64,000 nucleotides of DNA from Tubiluchus corallicola (lineage: Eukaryota; Priapulida; Priapulimorpha; Priapulimorphida; Tubiluchidae): assembly GCA_030141605.1 (NCBI GenBank), contig JAQGDQ010000149.1, forward strand, positions 421,789 through 485,788. Direction: 5' to 3'. The notes beneath the pieces are model-generated. The model made no database searches and was not told the DNA's origin. It saw only the letters and a program-made list of their open reading frames with translations. Shown here in pieces: positions 36,963 through 49,030 of this stretch (within the stretch, counting starts at the first letter, position 1; each line of letters begins with the position of its first letter). Both the position numbers and the translations under genes were made by a program.

Positions 36963-37286
36963 TAACTATAATTTAGCACTATAGAGGGACTTGCTCTATT
37001 AGCCAACGAAAGAGTCATCGTTACTCATGTCGAGCGGCCTTATATAAACTTTTCCTTCATAAATTAATCCAAATAGTGGACTTCATGCAATGCACACTTG
37101 TATGGTCTGAAACTACCTACAGACCTATTCTAAGGGAAAATCTAAGTTTAACATTCAAGGCTATATTATAAGACTGTGGTTAAAGGAAAATTCATTAATT
37201 AGAAAAAATGCTAGAGAATTTAGGGGAGATTTTATAGACACATAAAATTAAATTTATCTTCGGGAAATATATATGCGATTTCCGGA
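36963..37286 (-). repeat. Candidate 3' LTR of the Pao element
   Basis: On the minus strand a purine tract (CGGGGAG) is followed by TGTCCGGAAATCGC at 37286. The segment ends GTTAACA near 36963, giving TG...CA ends and about 324 bp. A TATA box (TTTATATAAGGCC) lies near 37040-37050, as expected for an LTR promoter. Without a second copy the inner boundary is provisional. Confidence 0.45.
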
Positions 37287-37813
37287 CACTCCCCGAATCA
37301 TAGGGATGCTAAAAATTTCTGAAAGTACAGACAAAAACTGTTATTTCCAATACCAGATGCCACCTGAGATTAAAATATGTGATCAATTGCAAACAGTAGT
37401 AATCAACTAAATTGTCTAACAAATCTAATGAATCCTCAACAAGACAAATCAAATGACAATGCATGGGCGCAATTGGGTTAGTAGCATGAAAGTGTAATAA
37501 CAAGTAACAAATAGTGATAATTTCCTGTTATAATCGTTTTTTGTGTTTTCTTCTTTCATAGAACGTATTTACATCTCCAGTAAAGGGTATTTTATCAGGA
37601 ACATAGTCCGTCCACTAGACACTTGAGTTAAGAAAGCGTAAACTGTAAACTTGAGAACCAGCCAGCACCAACAACCAGCAAACCGTTAGATGGAAAATGT
37701 GCGCACGATGAACGGTACTTGGAGGTGAAGAAACTGCTGAAGAAACTGCTGGAACCATATGAGGAATATATCACCCTTTGGTTAGATGACATCTTTGCTG
37801 ACTGACGCTAAGG

Positions 37814-38310
37814 TCATGAAGTACTGGTGCTAGGAGTGTCACATGACTTGATGACATCATCGGCTGATTTATTTGCATCTGCAAATGAAGCAGCATTACT
37901 GTTCATTAAAGAACAAGAAGGGCCATGCACAGTTTTAGATGCTAAGTCTACAATATTGCATTGATGAGTGTTATGATCAATGTACTCTAAAGGATAAAGA
38001 TGATTTATGCTTCTGATTAGTTTAGTACCATTAACTAAAACACAAACAGAACGAATATGTCCATCAGTACTAGGTTTTAGCTCTAATATTTTCCCGTATC
38101 GCCATTGTCCACGGGGAAGGTTGTCGAGTCACCTTCCCTTGTTTAACATAAGTCTGATGACGAAGACTAGAAAGGTATTCTGATCGCTAGATGTCCCAAA
38201 AACGATCGAGGTAAAATCGACCTTTCTTCCAAACGTTGAGTAAATTCCTTGCTTAAACTTTCTTGCCAGCAAGGAAGTCCCGAACATCATAATCGAAATC
38301 AGGTATAGAT
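37814..38310 (-). pseudogene. Pao C-terminal integrase-linked module
   Basis: The reading frames give WRYGKILELKPSTDGHIRSV, then VLVNGTKLIRSINHLYPLEY and a Ser/Asp-rich tail ending at a TGA at 37814. This matches the conserved region after BEL/Pao integrases (DUF5641 type). It is frameshifted relative to the integrase. Confidence 0.7.
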
Positions 38311-39252
38311 TCAAGAACCTATAGGTGTAAGAGCAACAGATGAATTTATATCTGCATCCACACAGACAATGGGTCTATTATTAATCATAGACTCTACCTG
38401 TGTAATTAAAGTAGTTAGCTGCACAGGTGTTAAGGGGCGACTAGCTATAGTCTTTCTAAGCGCCTTTTTAACCAAGCTGTTCAAACGTTCATAGACGCCA
38501 TATGTCCAAGCTGCCTTTGGTGTTATAAAATGCCATTCCACCCCTTTAGCAATAACTGAGTCTAATACAGCATTCACAAAGATGTAATTAATAGTTTCAT
38601 GAGCTAGTTTAAATGATGAAAATTTATCAGAGAGAATAAACTTTGGAAGCCCACGCCTAGCAAAAAATCTTTGCAGACAAAGTGCAAAATGTTCTGCTGT
38701 CAGATTGTGGACTAACTCTAAGTGGACCCCACGGGCGACAAAACATGTAAAGCGACAAATCCGTGCCTTCTCGAACACGGTGTTACCCTCTCTAAAAAAT
38801 CTTTACCCTTACTGGACCGAAGTAGTCGAGTCCACAATACAAAAAAGGTTTAGTGACTTTTATCCGTGATAAAGGAAGGTCCGCCATTTTAGGTAAGGCG
38901 TAAGGACCCCATCAATTGTACGACATGATTGACAGTCAGACAAAACCCGGCGGGTGACAATACGCCCACTGGAAATCCAATATTTTTGACGCACTAATGC
39001 GAGTGTCTGAGATGGGCCAGGATGTAAATTAGTAACATGAACATGTCTTACCACTAATTTTGTAAATTCATGATCCTTAGGTAAGAGGATACACCTTTGA
39101 GAACCATAACTAATTAGGTTATCTAAGCGTCCTGTATATAGAATAATACCATCCTCATCTATGATGAGACCTAAATTTTTCGTATTTCTCAGCTGCTCAG
39201 GAGTGAAAAGGCGATGTGTCTGCCTCACCCATGCTAAAGTTGACTCTCCCAA
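38311..39252 (-). pseudogene. Pao integrase, broken
   Basis: Two frames. 39252-38860 contains the N-terminal zinc-binding region (LVVRHVHVTNLHPGPSQTLA, then VLSDCQSCRTIDG). 38778-38311 contains the catalytic core (RFTCFVARGVHLELVHNLTA, RRGLPKFILSDKFSSFKLAH, WTYGVYERLNSLVKKAL, MINNRPI). The core frame is intact but separated from the zinc domain by a frameshift at about 38800-38860. Confidence 0.85.
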
Positions 39253-39269
39253 GTCGGATTACGAAACCG

Positions 39270-41040
39270 TTTCACAGCTTTAAAGACGTAGCACGTCGTT
39301 CGAAGCAACCTGAGAAGAGAAGAGAACTTGTTAACTGATATGACAAAGTAAGATCACATTTAACATTATCTGTAGCACTAAGAACAGGTTCAAAAGCAAT
39401 CATTTCTTTAGACTCTTTAGTTTTGACCTCTGCCTCTATCTGCTCTAATTGCAAAGATGTAAGAGAAGGCAAATCACAAGTAGGCCGTTTGCGTTTTTTC
39501 AGAAAGCAAAAATTCAGGCACATGAAACCAACTTTCAGATAACGGACCAAAATTTGGCCTGGTAGCACAATCAGCAATGTTCCGCTCAGCTGGTACATAG
39601 CGAAAGAAAAAATTGTCTACTACACTGTTGTGCACAAACGTTAAGAGGTTTACTAGACTTTAACCAGTATAATACGCACAAAGAGTCAGTAAATAGTGTA
39701 CATGCTACAGTATTCAACTTAAGTTCTTGACAAACATAGTTAACAGCTCGAGTGCCAACTAAAACTCCAAAAAGTTTTAAGCGTGGAATGCTGACATTCT
39801 TTGGAGCGAGGCGAGTCTTTCAAAAGACCAAATCCACTCTAACTTGCCCATCATGAAGTACCTGGCGTAAAAAGACAACACAAGCATAAGCATACATAGA
39901 AGTATCAGTAAAACATATAACAGATCAAATAAAATATTATCATCCATATTTGTACAAACACAACGGGCTATATACAAAGAAAAAATGGTGTACAAGCGAT
40001 CAGCAATCAATTTCCATTGTTCTAAATGATGCTCACTAAGTGGCTGGTCCCAGCCATACTTTTCTACCCAAAGTTGAGTTAAAACAACTTTGCATCAAGT
40101 GTAAGCGGAGATGCATAACCACAGGGGTCAAACGACTGCAACTTGTTTTAATATCTCACGTTTAGTGGAACAATTGTGCATGTTTACATCAATCTTATGC
40201 GAAATAGACAATGTGTCATCCTTGGTGTTCCATTTTAATCCTAATACTTTAATTTCTGAGGATGCAATTTTATCTTCCTCAGGAAGAGAAGCAATAAACT
40301 CTAGGTTATTAAAACCCCATTCCCTCAAATTCGTAGATGCCGTGGAAAACAGATCTTTAGCTAATTTTTAGAAGGAAATGGCTTCATCAGTTGTGGCAAC
40401 ACCAGCTACATGTTAGCTAGAATGCGACTCGCAATGGGTATCTTACCAGACATTTTACTAAGATGATGCTGGACAGTACCTGCTAGCATCCATGGGCTAC
40501 TCAGAGTGCCAAACGGACAGCGAGTAAAACGAAATATTCGCAAGTTACCAGTAGGATCAGTGCTACCAATATCCTTTAATCAAAGAAAACGTGTGACGTC
40601 TCGATCAGGCTCATGTAAACGAACTGCAAGGTAGGCCTTCTCAATGTCCCTAACTAATCCGTACTCGTGCATCCTGAAACGAAGAAGTACACCACATCAG
40701 TCAGGCATTAGAACAGGACCGCGGTATAAACAGTCATTTAGGGACGGACTAGATTTATTTACCTTAGCATAGGCATTGTAAACTATTCTTAATTTAGTGC
40801 TAGCTCTCTGGGGGGGGGGGGGGTGTGATAACTGGGTGATGAGGAATATAATGAATAGTTTTACCTGTAACGGTATCTTCGGTAACAGGCTCAATGATAC
40901 CTTTTTTCTAACTGATCCTGAATGACACTGTCATATTTCTCTAAGAACTGTGGTTGTTTAACTAAACGACGCAAGTAAGATTTTAATTGGCCTAGTGAAA
41001 GTGCAAATTATCAGGAAGTATATCTTGTTTACATCGCCAA
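39270..41040 (-). pseudogene. Pao reverse transcriptase and RNase H region, heavily decayed
   Basis: Minus-strand fragments in changing frames give RIVYNAYAKVNKSSPSLNDC, LYRGPVLMPD, EYGLVRDIEKAYLAVRLHEP, FRFTRCPFGTLSSPWMLAGT (all Pao RT), then EWGFNNLEFIASLPEEDKIA and VLGLKWNTKDDTLS (RT-RNase H link). Stops and frameshifts throughout. A run of 15 G at 40811-40825 interrupts it. Confidence 0.8.
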
Positions 41041-41309
41041 GGTCATGATACGTAATAGCGGCCGTCACGATACTCAATAGTATTATCAAAATTCTTTTTA
41101 GCTTCTAAATCTCCAGCACTTGTTGGGCAGTCAGAAATTCCCAACAAGTCTAAATCCCAAAATCGGTTTACATCCAAATTAATGTCATGTTTATTTTGTT
41201 GATACTACGATCAAAGGCTGCTAATGATGTTTCTAAGCTGTCTTTCTCCAAAGTAACTAAACCATCAGTTGTAATACCTGGTTCTATGCAAAGTAATCCA
41301 GCTTTGTGC

Positions 41310-41777
41310 TCAGGGACTAAAGCAGTTTTCTTGAAATTTGGATATGTTCCTCCTAAGACGTATCCTAAACATGTTGCAACCAGGTCTAATTTCTTCCTTA
41401 AATGGCAAAAGAGTTTGGAAGTAGTAATCACTACCAATTAACAAATCTGTGGTATTGATATGATGGTTTGGATTACAATAGTCATCGGCTAAACTATAGC
41501 CGTAAGTACGTTCAAGAAAAGCAGCTATTTCACGTGGCAAAGGTTCACGCAATGTAGGGGAAGATATGCATTCAACTACGCGGACAACTAACGGTAGATA
41601 CAAATTTTCTTTAGTAATCAAATTAACACGTGTTGTAAAGCACGGTACCCTAGATAAGGTATGACTGCCAAAAGTAGCAATTTGTAAAAACTCACATTTA
41701 GTTGGCTTAATGCCTAATTGCACAGCTAAACGTTCAGTTATATAAAAACAAGCACTTCCTAAAATCAAGCGTTGCAT
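41310..41777 (-). pseudogene. Pao protease region (DUF1758 type)
   Basis: The frame begins near ILGSACFYITERLAVQLGIK, the Pao aspartic-protease-like block. It goes on through ATFGSHTLSRV and NTTDLLIGSDYYFQ, and in the next frame CLGYVLGGTYPNFKKTALVP. The usual catalytic Asp position cannot be assigned with confidence. Confidence 0.7.
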
Positions 41778-41879
41778 TAACTTAAACCCTTTGATTAGTA
41801 ACAGGATTACTTACAATGCAAGAAGCAGTTTGCATACATACGCTCACCGAGGTAGTTGAATACAGAGCCTTTTCTGAAA

Positions 41880-42828
41880 TAGCTTATGTAGTTGTAAACT
41901 AAAGATCAGGATGACTATTCGCATCTGCAACAGCACCTGTTACCGGGGGAAACTTCTTGAAACAAAGACTTCGGTGATGACCTGGTCGGCTACAATGGAC
42001 ACAAACACGTGAAGTCTTACAGTTAGGTGCATAATGGTTAACGCTTAAACACTTAAGGCACCTAAAGGCTAAAAGTGCTTTACGAGCAGCAGCACTAGAA
42101 TGAACAGTACAAAGAATTTTCCTACCAGAAGCGTTACTGGGTTTTTGCCGCGACTGGGGTGCTGTCTTCTTAGGCTGATCCACAACCTGCAATACACTCT
42201 CACCTCGAGAAACACTCTGTGATTTGGAATAATCAGGCTTACGGTTGAAGAGATCTGGCTTCCGAAGAGCACCAAGTGAAGAAGCTTCTTCTTCAACAGC
42301 TTCCAAGTTAGCAACATAATTCTGCAAACGGTCACGAAGGTCTTCGGTGGTCCAAGACTTACGCTTTTCAGTGAATCTCGAATAGCTGCAAGCACAGATT
42401 TGGGTAAGCGGCTAGTTATTAGTGGAACTACCATATAATCATCTATTTTTCTTCCAGCACCCTTTATAGAACGCAAATGGACTTCAAGCCTATCTAAAAA
42501 ACTGCGCATGTTTTCTGCACCTTCACCAACACATTCTAAGGAAGACAGAGCTTTGTAATGTCTATCAAGCAAAACATCTTCATTACCAAAGGGTTCTTTA
42601 AGCACTGACAAATCAGTAGGATAATTCTCTTTGCAAGTTACGTAACCATTTATAGAACGAGTTGCTGCACCAGTAAGTTTCAACTAAAGATGCTGAAATT
42701 TTTCCACATCACTTAGATCCCCACTAAAACTTTTGATTTCTAATTTAGGGACTTTACTTTGTACTTTACCGTGTGTATGTGTGTAATAATTTTGAAACAT
42801 TACCTGTGATACATTAGAGGCTGTAGGT
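41880..42828 (-). pseudogene. Pao gag core and zinc knuckles
   Basis: Two overlapping frames: VPKLEIKSFSGDLSD and DRHYKALSSLECVGEGAENM (DUF1759 gag core), then CLKCLSVNHYAPNCKTSRVC and VHCSRPGHHRSLCFKKFPP (two CCHC knuckles). A stop lies near 42680 and a frameshift near 42300. The right end meets the LINE exactly at the 6-bp duplication. Confidence 0.85.
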
Positions 42829-42895
42829 CAATTATGAATTATGAATTTATTTTTATGAATTTTTTTTATGAATTATGAATTTATTCCACAGCAAC
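42829..42895 (-). repeat. LINE 3' tail, AATTCATA-type microsatellite
   Basis: Repeated ATTATGAATT-like units mark the 3' end, in place of a poly(A). Such short-repeat tails are known from CR1/L2-type LINEs. Confidence 0.7.
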
Positions 42896-45053
42896 TCAAA
42901 CATACATATAAATTGATATAACATTGAAAAAAACTAAACTATGCGAGTTACTGTGAGGAGGAGGAAGGAGCATTTAGCTTTCGAGTCCTCCTCCAGATAA
43001 GTGAAACAATTGACAATTAACATTACATTTTCATCAGTTATAGCATACATTAGAACAAAATAAGTTTTGTTAGTAACTTAAGATCAGGATGAGTAAAATT
43101 GTGAGTTAATTATACCGTTGTGGTAGGTAATTCTTTGATGCTTTTTAAATTGATAAAGATTAAGAGTTTTCATTTCACGCGGAATTGATGATCATATTTT
43201 AATAGCATTATATTTTGATGACTGTTTCATTATATTTGTTTTTGGAAAGGGGAGTACATAGTTTTCGACTGAATATCTTGTGTAATGATCATGTTGATTT
43301 GAAACTGGACTAAAGTATGACTGAAAAGCTGGCGGAAGTAGTGAATTATGATAGTGATACATGAAATGAAGACAATACATGTCATATATTTCTTTCACTT
43401 TAAGAGTTTTAACAGACAAATAAATTATATTTGTGGGATGGTCATACCTTACATGATATATTAGTTTGATAATTTTGTTCTGGGTAATTTGTAAAGCTTC
43501 CAGATTACTTTTATATACACCACCCCAAGACATGACGCCATATATTAGATATGGGTAGACTAAACTGTAATAGATTTTCATCAATGTTTCTCTATTAACA
43601 AACTTGCGTAATTTATAGATGATTCCCAAGGTTTTACTCAATTTATGCTTTATTATACTTATTTGGTACTTCCAGTCTAGGTGCTCATCAAGAAATATTC
43701 CCAAATATTTAACATGTGACTTTTTTCAACAATAACATTACTAAGAACTATGGTTATATTTCTTGATGGTGTTCTCCTTTTCTTTTTTAGAAGCATGAAG
43801 TTAGATTTATTAATATTCAATGAGAGCTTATTGACATTCAACCATTCTGTTACTTTATTTAACTGGGTATTCATAACACTCTCCAAGTTATCTATATTTG
43901 AATCACTTAAAAAAATATTTGTGTCATCTGCAAAAAGTCTGAAGATTAAATTTGAGCAACTTAGTGGCATATCATTTATATATAGAGAAATAAAAGTGGT
44001 CCTAGAGTAGAACCTTGGGGAACACCATGCTTAATTGGAAGTGTATTGGATTTACATCCATTTAGTTCGACATACTGGAGACGATCACAAAGATAACTTT
44101 TGAACCATGATTGAGCTGAATGCCTTATACCATAATAATGCAATTTGTCTAGAAGAATACAATGATTTACCGTATCAAATGCCTTTGATAAATCTATAAA
44201 CAGACCACAGACATACTGATCATTATCAAGCGCCTCTACAATTTTATTAGTTATTTCAATTAATGCTAATGCTGTTGAATGCGACTTTCGAAAACCGAAT
44301 TGATAGTCATATAAAACTTTGTTTTGTAAAAGAAAAGAGGACAGTTGATTAAATGCGATTTTTTTCAAGTATTTTAGAAAAAACACTTAATAGTGAAATT
44401 GGTCGATAATTAGATAACTTAGTTTTACTATTTGATTTATAAACAGGAATTACTTTAGTGAGTTTAAGCTGTTCAGGAAAAATACCAGTATTAAATGATT
44501 GATTAATTATAAAAGTTAATGGCTTCGAAATGATGTAACTAGCAATTTTAACAAAAAAATTACTGACACCATCTGCACCAGGGGCTTTGTTACCCTTAAG
44601 TCTTGTTAATAATGAAAGCACTTCTACTTCATTAGTAGGTTCAAATCTAAATTCATTAGCGAGATTACCAGTTAAATACGAAAGATGATGCTTATTGACA
44701 TTTGGAATATTTTGTGCCAATGTTGGTCCAACTTCAACAAAAAACTTATTAAATTTATCAGCCATTAACTGGGGTTGGGTTATTTGTCATTATTAATAAC
44801 TAATTTAGTAGGACAATTCTTTTGGGCTTTTAGTTTTACTAGTTCATTGACTATTTTCCACATTGATTTAATATCTTTATTAGCTGACTGAAATTTCTTA
44901 ATATAATATAGTTCTTTGCTTTTATTTTTTAATTTATTCAGGATATTGGCATATGTTTTATATTTATTTTGCTTATTCACATCATTAGATCTAAATAATG
45001 TGACATACATTTTTTGTTTTTTCCTAACACTAACAAGTATTCCTCTAGTAACC
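42829..45053 (-). mobile_element. 5'-truncated jockey/CR1-type LINE inserted in Pao gag
   Basis: On the minus strand: linker and palm (KNKSKELYYIKKFQSANKDI), RT motifs (LKGNKAPGADGVSN, NYRPISLLSVFSKILEK, FRKSHSTALA, FIDLSKAFDTVNH, HGVPQGSTLGPLLFL, FRLFADDTNIF) and the thumb (LIYGVMSWGGVYKSNLEALQ), then a 3' UTR. It ends in an ATTCATAA-like repeat tail (42829-42895). The endonuclease domain is absent. Five frame segments (45053-44780, 44765-44349, 44386-43976, 43970-43677, 43704-43192) show several frameshifts. Confidence 0.9.
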
Positions 45054-45440
45054 GTAGGTGTGGAGGCAGAAGGTAAATTATGTGAATGAGATGATTTGTC
45101 AAGTCCATGAAGTTCTGTCATAACATGTAACTGTGCTATAAGCCGGTTGATTTTATCAGCCAAGTAAAGATTCTCATCAATATACTCATTAGTTTTTTGC
45201 ATAAGTTCAGCAGTGTCATGAGACTGCAAAGCTTGGTCAGTAAGTGTTTCAACACGGCGAAGTTTCTCAGATAAAGAAGATTTAATTGCCCGTACTTTGC
45301 TGGTAATAGAGAGAGGGTCTTTGTTAATGGCACAAGAAGATAATTTGGAAAGATCTTCAGCTGTTTTTAAGTCTTTTAAGAGTCCAACTTCAAGAGAAAG
45401 ATATTGTTGTATGCATATATAGTATATATATATATTTGAC
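45054..45440 (-). pseudogene. Pao gag N-terminal part
   Basis: The frame has KAEDLSKL-like TAEDLSKLSSCAINKDPLS, SLSEKLRRVETLTDQALQSH and ENLYLADKINRLIAQL, a helical N-terminal Pao gag region. It ends at the LINE insertion point. The sequence beyond 45410 is a TA tract, so the original start and leader are lost or not recognised. Confidence 0.65.
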
Positions 45441-45597
45441 TGTGATTTTCGCAAACAGTGGCCAACAGCTACATTTTACATGTTATATTACCGTGTACAA
45501 CTTAACTATATTTGTATTCCAGATTTGTTTTCATAAAAAGTTTTGTGTGTTTTCATAAAAAGAATTGTAAGAGTTTACAATTCCTCACACAATGTAA

Positions 45598-45690
45598 ATA
45601 CCCTAGCCCTAATCCTAACCCTAGCCCTAACCCTAACACTAGTCCTAACCCCAACCCTAACACTAATCCTAATCCTAATTCGCTTCACGA
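45598..45690 (+). repeat. Degenerate telomere-type CCCTAA repeats
   Basis: CCCTAGCCCTAATCCTAACC-type units in one orientation, about 14 hexamers with substitutions (CCTAAT, CACTAG). The parent motif CCCTAA/TTAGGG is the ancestral animal telomere repeat. An inverted block GAATTGTAA-GAG-TTTACAATTC (45562-45583) lies just left. Confidence 0.85.
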
Positions 45691-46986
45691 ACTAATTTCT
45701 TGTGTGTATGGAATTGTAAACTTTAGTCAAAGTTTTTTCTTGCCTACGGTCAACTGAGAATAATGAGTAATTGAAATATATTTGTATTATATAGTCAATT
45801 GTGTTATAGTTTGACTTATTCAATTTTTTGTGTGTTTACAAGCAATATTCTTTTGCGGATTACGCTATTTATAATTGATTAATGATTATAACTCTTATAA
45901 TTTCGTACAAAAAAGCTTTTGATGTAGCCTACATTTTTGCGGACAGCGGATTTTCAAATTTCACGTAAACCTAGTATTCTGCGTCTGTGGCTAAACGAAA
46001 AAGTGATATCCGCAAATCTTAAAAATATGCGAATAAATTTCGCAATGAGGAATAATGTACGCGAAAGACTGTGCACATAGTATGCAAGGCAACTAATTTA
46101 CCACTAATTAAGACTAATGTTTGATTGTGTAGCTAAAATTAAGAATCTGAGTAAAAACTGTTTAACGCCCATCACAATCTAGTAAATCAATACTTTTTTC
46201 TTACTGTTCTTAAGTTACATGTATATGTTTGATATTAGTTGCTGTTTTGCATGTCTTAAATTATATGTTTTATTGCACATCACGAGCCTTTGCTGACTCA
46301 CTAGACTTAAAGGATACCAAGTAAGTGCTTACTTCTACAAGCCTTAGGCTAACAAGGCAAATATTTTCTGTATTACTGCAATGTGCAGACTCTCTATTAC
46401 AGCAATGCAGACTCTCCATTAATTGACATTTGACCAGAAAAATTGTTCACAGTACATATGTTCGTAGCATTCCTACTTTATTTTACTACTGCAATTTTTT
46501 TCGTACAGTAGCTAATAGTCGCCCAAAAACTTTACTGCGTCTGTAACTAAACTTTTGCTTTTAATAAAGGGTGGCTGATTAAGTGACCTGTTGGTCTTCC
46601 GGTGCTCGTCAGTTACATTGAATTTGTCATATAAGTATTCTTTTTGAGTAATGTTGAGAAAATAATGCTGAATTGAATTGAATAAATTCGTGTTAGATCA
46701 GTGCTACCAAAGGGTATATCACAAATTTTTAAGCAGCAGTCGAGTACTGATTGCTTTTGCATTAAAAGGTGCCATGAAATGTAATTATAATAAGTATCCA
46801 TTATTAACTTTCATCGCTACTACTGTACAAGATAAAGAGGTGTACTTATGAATAGTGCATACCAATCATAATTTTGACGAGTTCTTCTCATCTCTGACAT
46901 ATAGCAGCTTCCAGTGTCATAACTGATAAGTGCATCCTCAATAAGTAGTTTGACAATCTGCCAGGCGAAAACTGGGTGATGCCGTG
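45691..46986. other. Non-genic spacer
   Basis: AT-rich sequence with no LTR copy matching 36963-37286 and no recognisable gene. It ends at the left LTR of the next element. Confidence 0.4.
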
Positions 46987-48280
46987 TGTGATATATGTGG
47001 TGTACCACCTATGATATAGGACGCTTTCGTTACGACACCACAAACACTTTTTGCTACTAATTACCGATATGTGCTGACACGTGGGTTCAGTGAATCTTTC
47101 CATTTAAGCATAGTTCACAAACATGTATACAGAATAGAAGCAAATAAAACAGTTTTTAATATTACCGATAAATTCTGTGTTTAATGAGAGAATAAGAAGT
47201 AAAAACAATTTACTTTAAACCAAAACAACAACAAACTTGTTATAATTACAAACGACGTTTCTAGATGACTTACGATAATCAGAAGACTAGTTAGCCCCAA
47301 CCCAGGTGAGGGAGAAGGATGTAAGGTAAGTATACTTATCAGTTGTAGTGACTGCAGTCGGAAGCTGTCGGATTCAACGTTTGACGATCTCCATCACTCT
47401 GGAAGCTGGAATAACGTGACTAACCGGTTATGCAAACTTCCTGGAATCTTGTGCAGTTACTCTTCCAAAGCTCAGCAGGGGATGGAATCTTACGTTGCCA
47501 CTTCTACAATGCTTGTCAGGTGTACCGAAGTCGTAAGTGGTTACTTCACTAATCCTAGTGGAGTGCAGTGGAGTCCTGACCCGTGGAGCTCGTGTAACTA
47601 CCATTGATACTGCGTCTGGTCATAACCTGGTTGTTTCTGCACCGGATCTCCTGAATTTCCGTTTACAGCAGTACGTCTAATAAGAATAACAGCCAGTTTA
47701 TGGGTGTTTCCGCCTCACGGCTCGAACACCTAACCCTTTGGTGTGTCAGTGCCCTTTAATCACTTTCTGTCGCCACAGTAATTAAGTCTTGACTTCGATT
47801 GCTAATGTATGTTTCGTCGGAAGCCATATTTGACGACTTCACTGGCTTAGCACGTTCGACCCACTGTCTTGAACCTAGTTTCAATTTCTAGAACAGGTAA
47901 AACTGGATGACCTTGTCCTTTAACACGACGATTCATTGGCCAGATAGCCTGTTCAGTTGAGCATATGACCAATCACTTACTTTCTTGTAAAGGAGATCTA
48001 GGACAGGTATAAGGTGGGACCCTTCCCAGAGCTAACTAGGTGCATGCTCATATATGTACAGTCACAACTTGCTTTACTGTAGTAGGTAAATTCGCTTAAT
48101 GAGTAATTAACTAATGACTCATTCAATTAACATAAGTAATTAGCTAACTTAAGCTATTAATGCAGCCTAAGTATGGGACATACACAAAAATCATACTAGA
48201 ATACAGTTCAACTATATTAGAAGGGGTTGCAATGCTGCTCGGTAGTTCTTATATTCCAGACTGACGTCACGGACGTCACA
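46987..48280 (-). repeat. 3' LTR
   Basis: Bounded by TGTGA (46987) and TCACA (48280), perfect 5-bp inverted ends. On the minus strand it follows the tract GGGGGCTA (48281-48288). Short frames inside it are present in both LTR copies and have no known domain. Confidence 0.95.
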
Positions 48281-48288
48281 TAGCCCCC

Positions 48289-49030
48289 GATCAAAGAGTA
48301 TGCCATATACTTTAAAGTTATGGATGGAATATAAGATCTATCGGGTTAGCAAATACGAATCAAACAAATTATAGCTGGCTAGCACAATACCTAGAAGCCA
48401 TGATTTCAACATTAAGACATCATATCATACGGGCCTGTAAGTTCTACTGAAAATTAAGAGTACATTCGTAAACCAACATTTCATATGAAGCCTTTCACAA
48501 AGCAGTTAAGCTATCACTATAACCTTTACACATCAGTAAAGTAGGAAATGTAAGCAACGCCGAACTTCTCCAAGTTCGAATTACATTCAACAGAGCATTC
48601 ATCAACTCAATATCTAACTATGTGGTACCACGATGAAGTTTTCCTTTAAACTTATCAACCTCCACGTGGTCTTTACGTGATCTGAAGTTACTATCAGATT
48701 AACTAAGCTTCAATACTTGATTCTGAACTAATGGCCAACATGTTCAGCATATAAACATTGGTAGGCTCATGCCTTTCCAATACACAAGGGGCCTCCATCG
48801 TCCCTTGAAGGAGCACTAACAGGTGCAATGCAGTTGGTATGTACCTTGGCATAGGATGCACATAGAGCATTCGACCCTATGTCATCAAAGTAGAAGTTAC
48901 GATATTTTAGGGCTTGCCAATTATAATTCAACTAAATAGATACGAGATTAAACACAAACACAATATTACGACCTTATCACTTTAAATGTTTCTGGCTATT
49001 TACAAGTTACAGTTTTCTTTCTGGTCACTG
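48289..49030 (-). other. 3' untranslated region of the Gmr1-like element
   Basis: About 740 bp between the polyprotein stop and the polypurine tract. No frame of note; nothing resembling RT or envelope. Confidence 0.6.

Larger units (their letters stand above)
42823..45059. repeat. 6-bp target-site duplication flanking the nested LINE
   Basis: GTAGGT occurs at 42823-42828 and at 45054-45059, on either side of the LINE. In the minus-strand gag frame the residues before the right copy and after the left copy are in register, so the insertion did not disturb surrounding gag bases. Confidence 0.75.
36963..45440 (-). mobile_element. Decayed BEL/Pao LTR retrotransposon carrying a nested LINE
   Basis: From right to left on the minus strand: gag N-terminus (45440-45060), a LINE insertion (42829-45053), gag core and zinc knuckles (42828-41880), protease (41777-41310), RT (about 41040-40050), RNase H region (about 40000-39270), integrase (39252-38311), a C-terminal module (to 37814), an untranslated region, a purine-rich tract and the 3' LTR. 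Many frameshifts and stops make it inactive. No 5' LTR or primer site is seen; the 5' end runs into a TA tract at 45410-45435. Confidence 0.85.

Noticed and set aside
36930..36970. TTATGGCGCACATAAG next to the Pao LTR as a primer binding site
   Set aside because: It would imply another element starting there, but no gag follows and the bases do not pair with a typical tRNA T-arm.
40811..40825. G15 run as a quadruplex or slippage site
   Set aside because: It lies in dead Pao RT sequence and is most simply a mononucleotide expansion or an assembly artefact.
45601..45700. CRISPR-like regular repeats (Asn-Pro repeats in translation)
   Set aside because: The units are degenerate telomere hexamers without spacers, and the genome is eukaryotic.
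47416..47607. 63-codon frame found identically at 47416 and 53970
   Set aside because: It is the same stretch of the two LTRs. Identity reflects LTR homogeneity, not protein selection.
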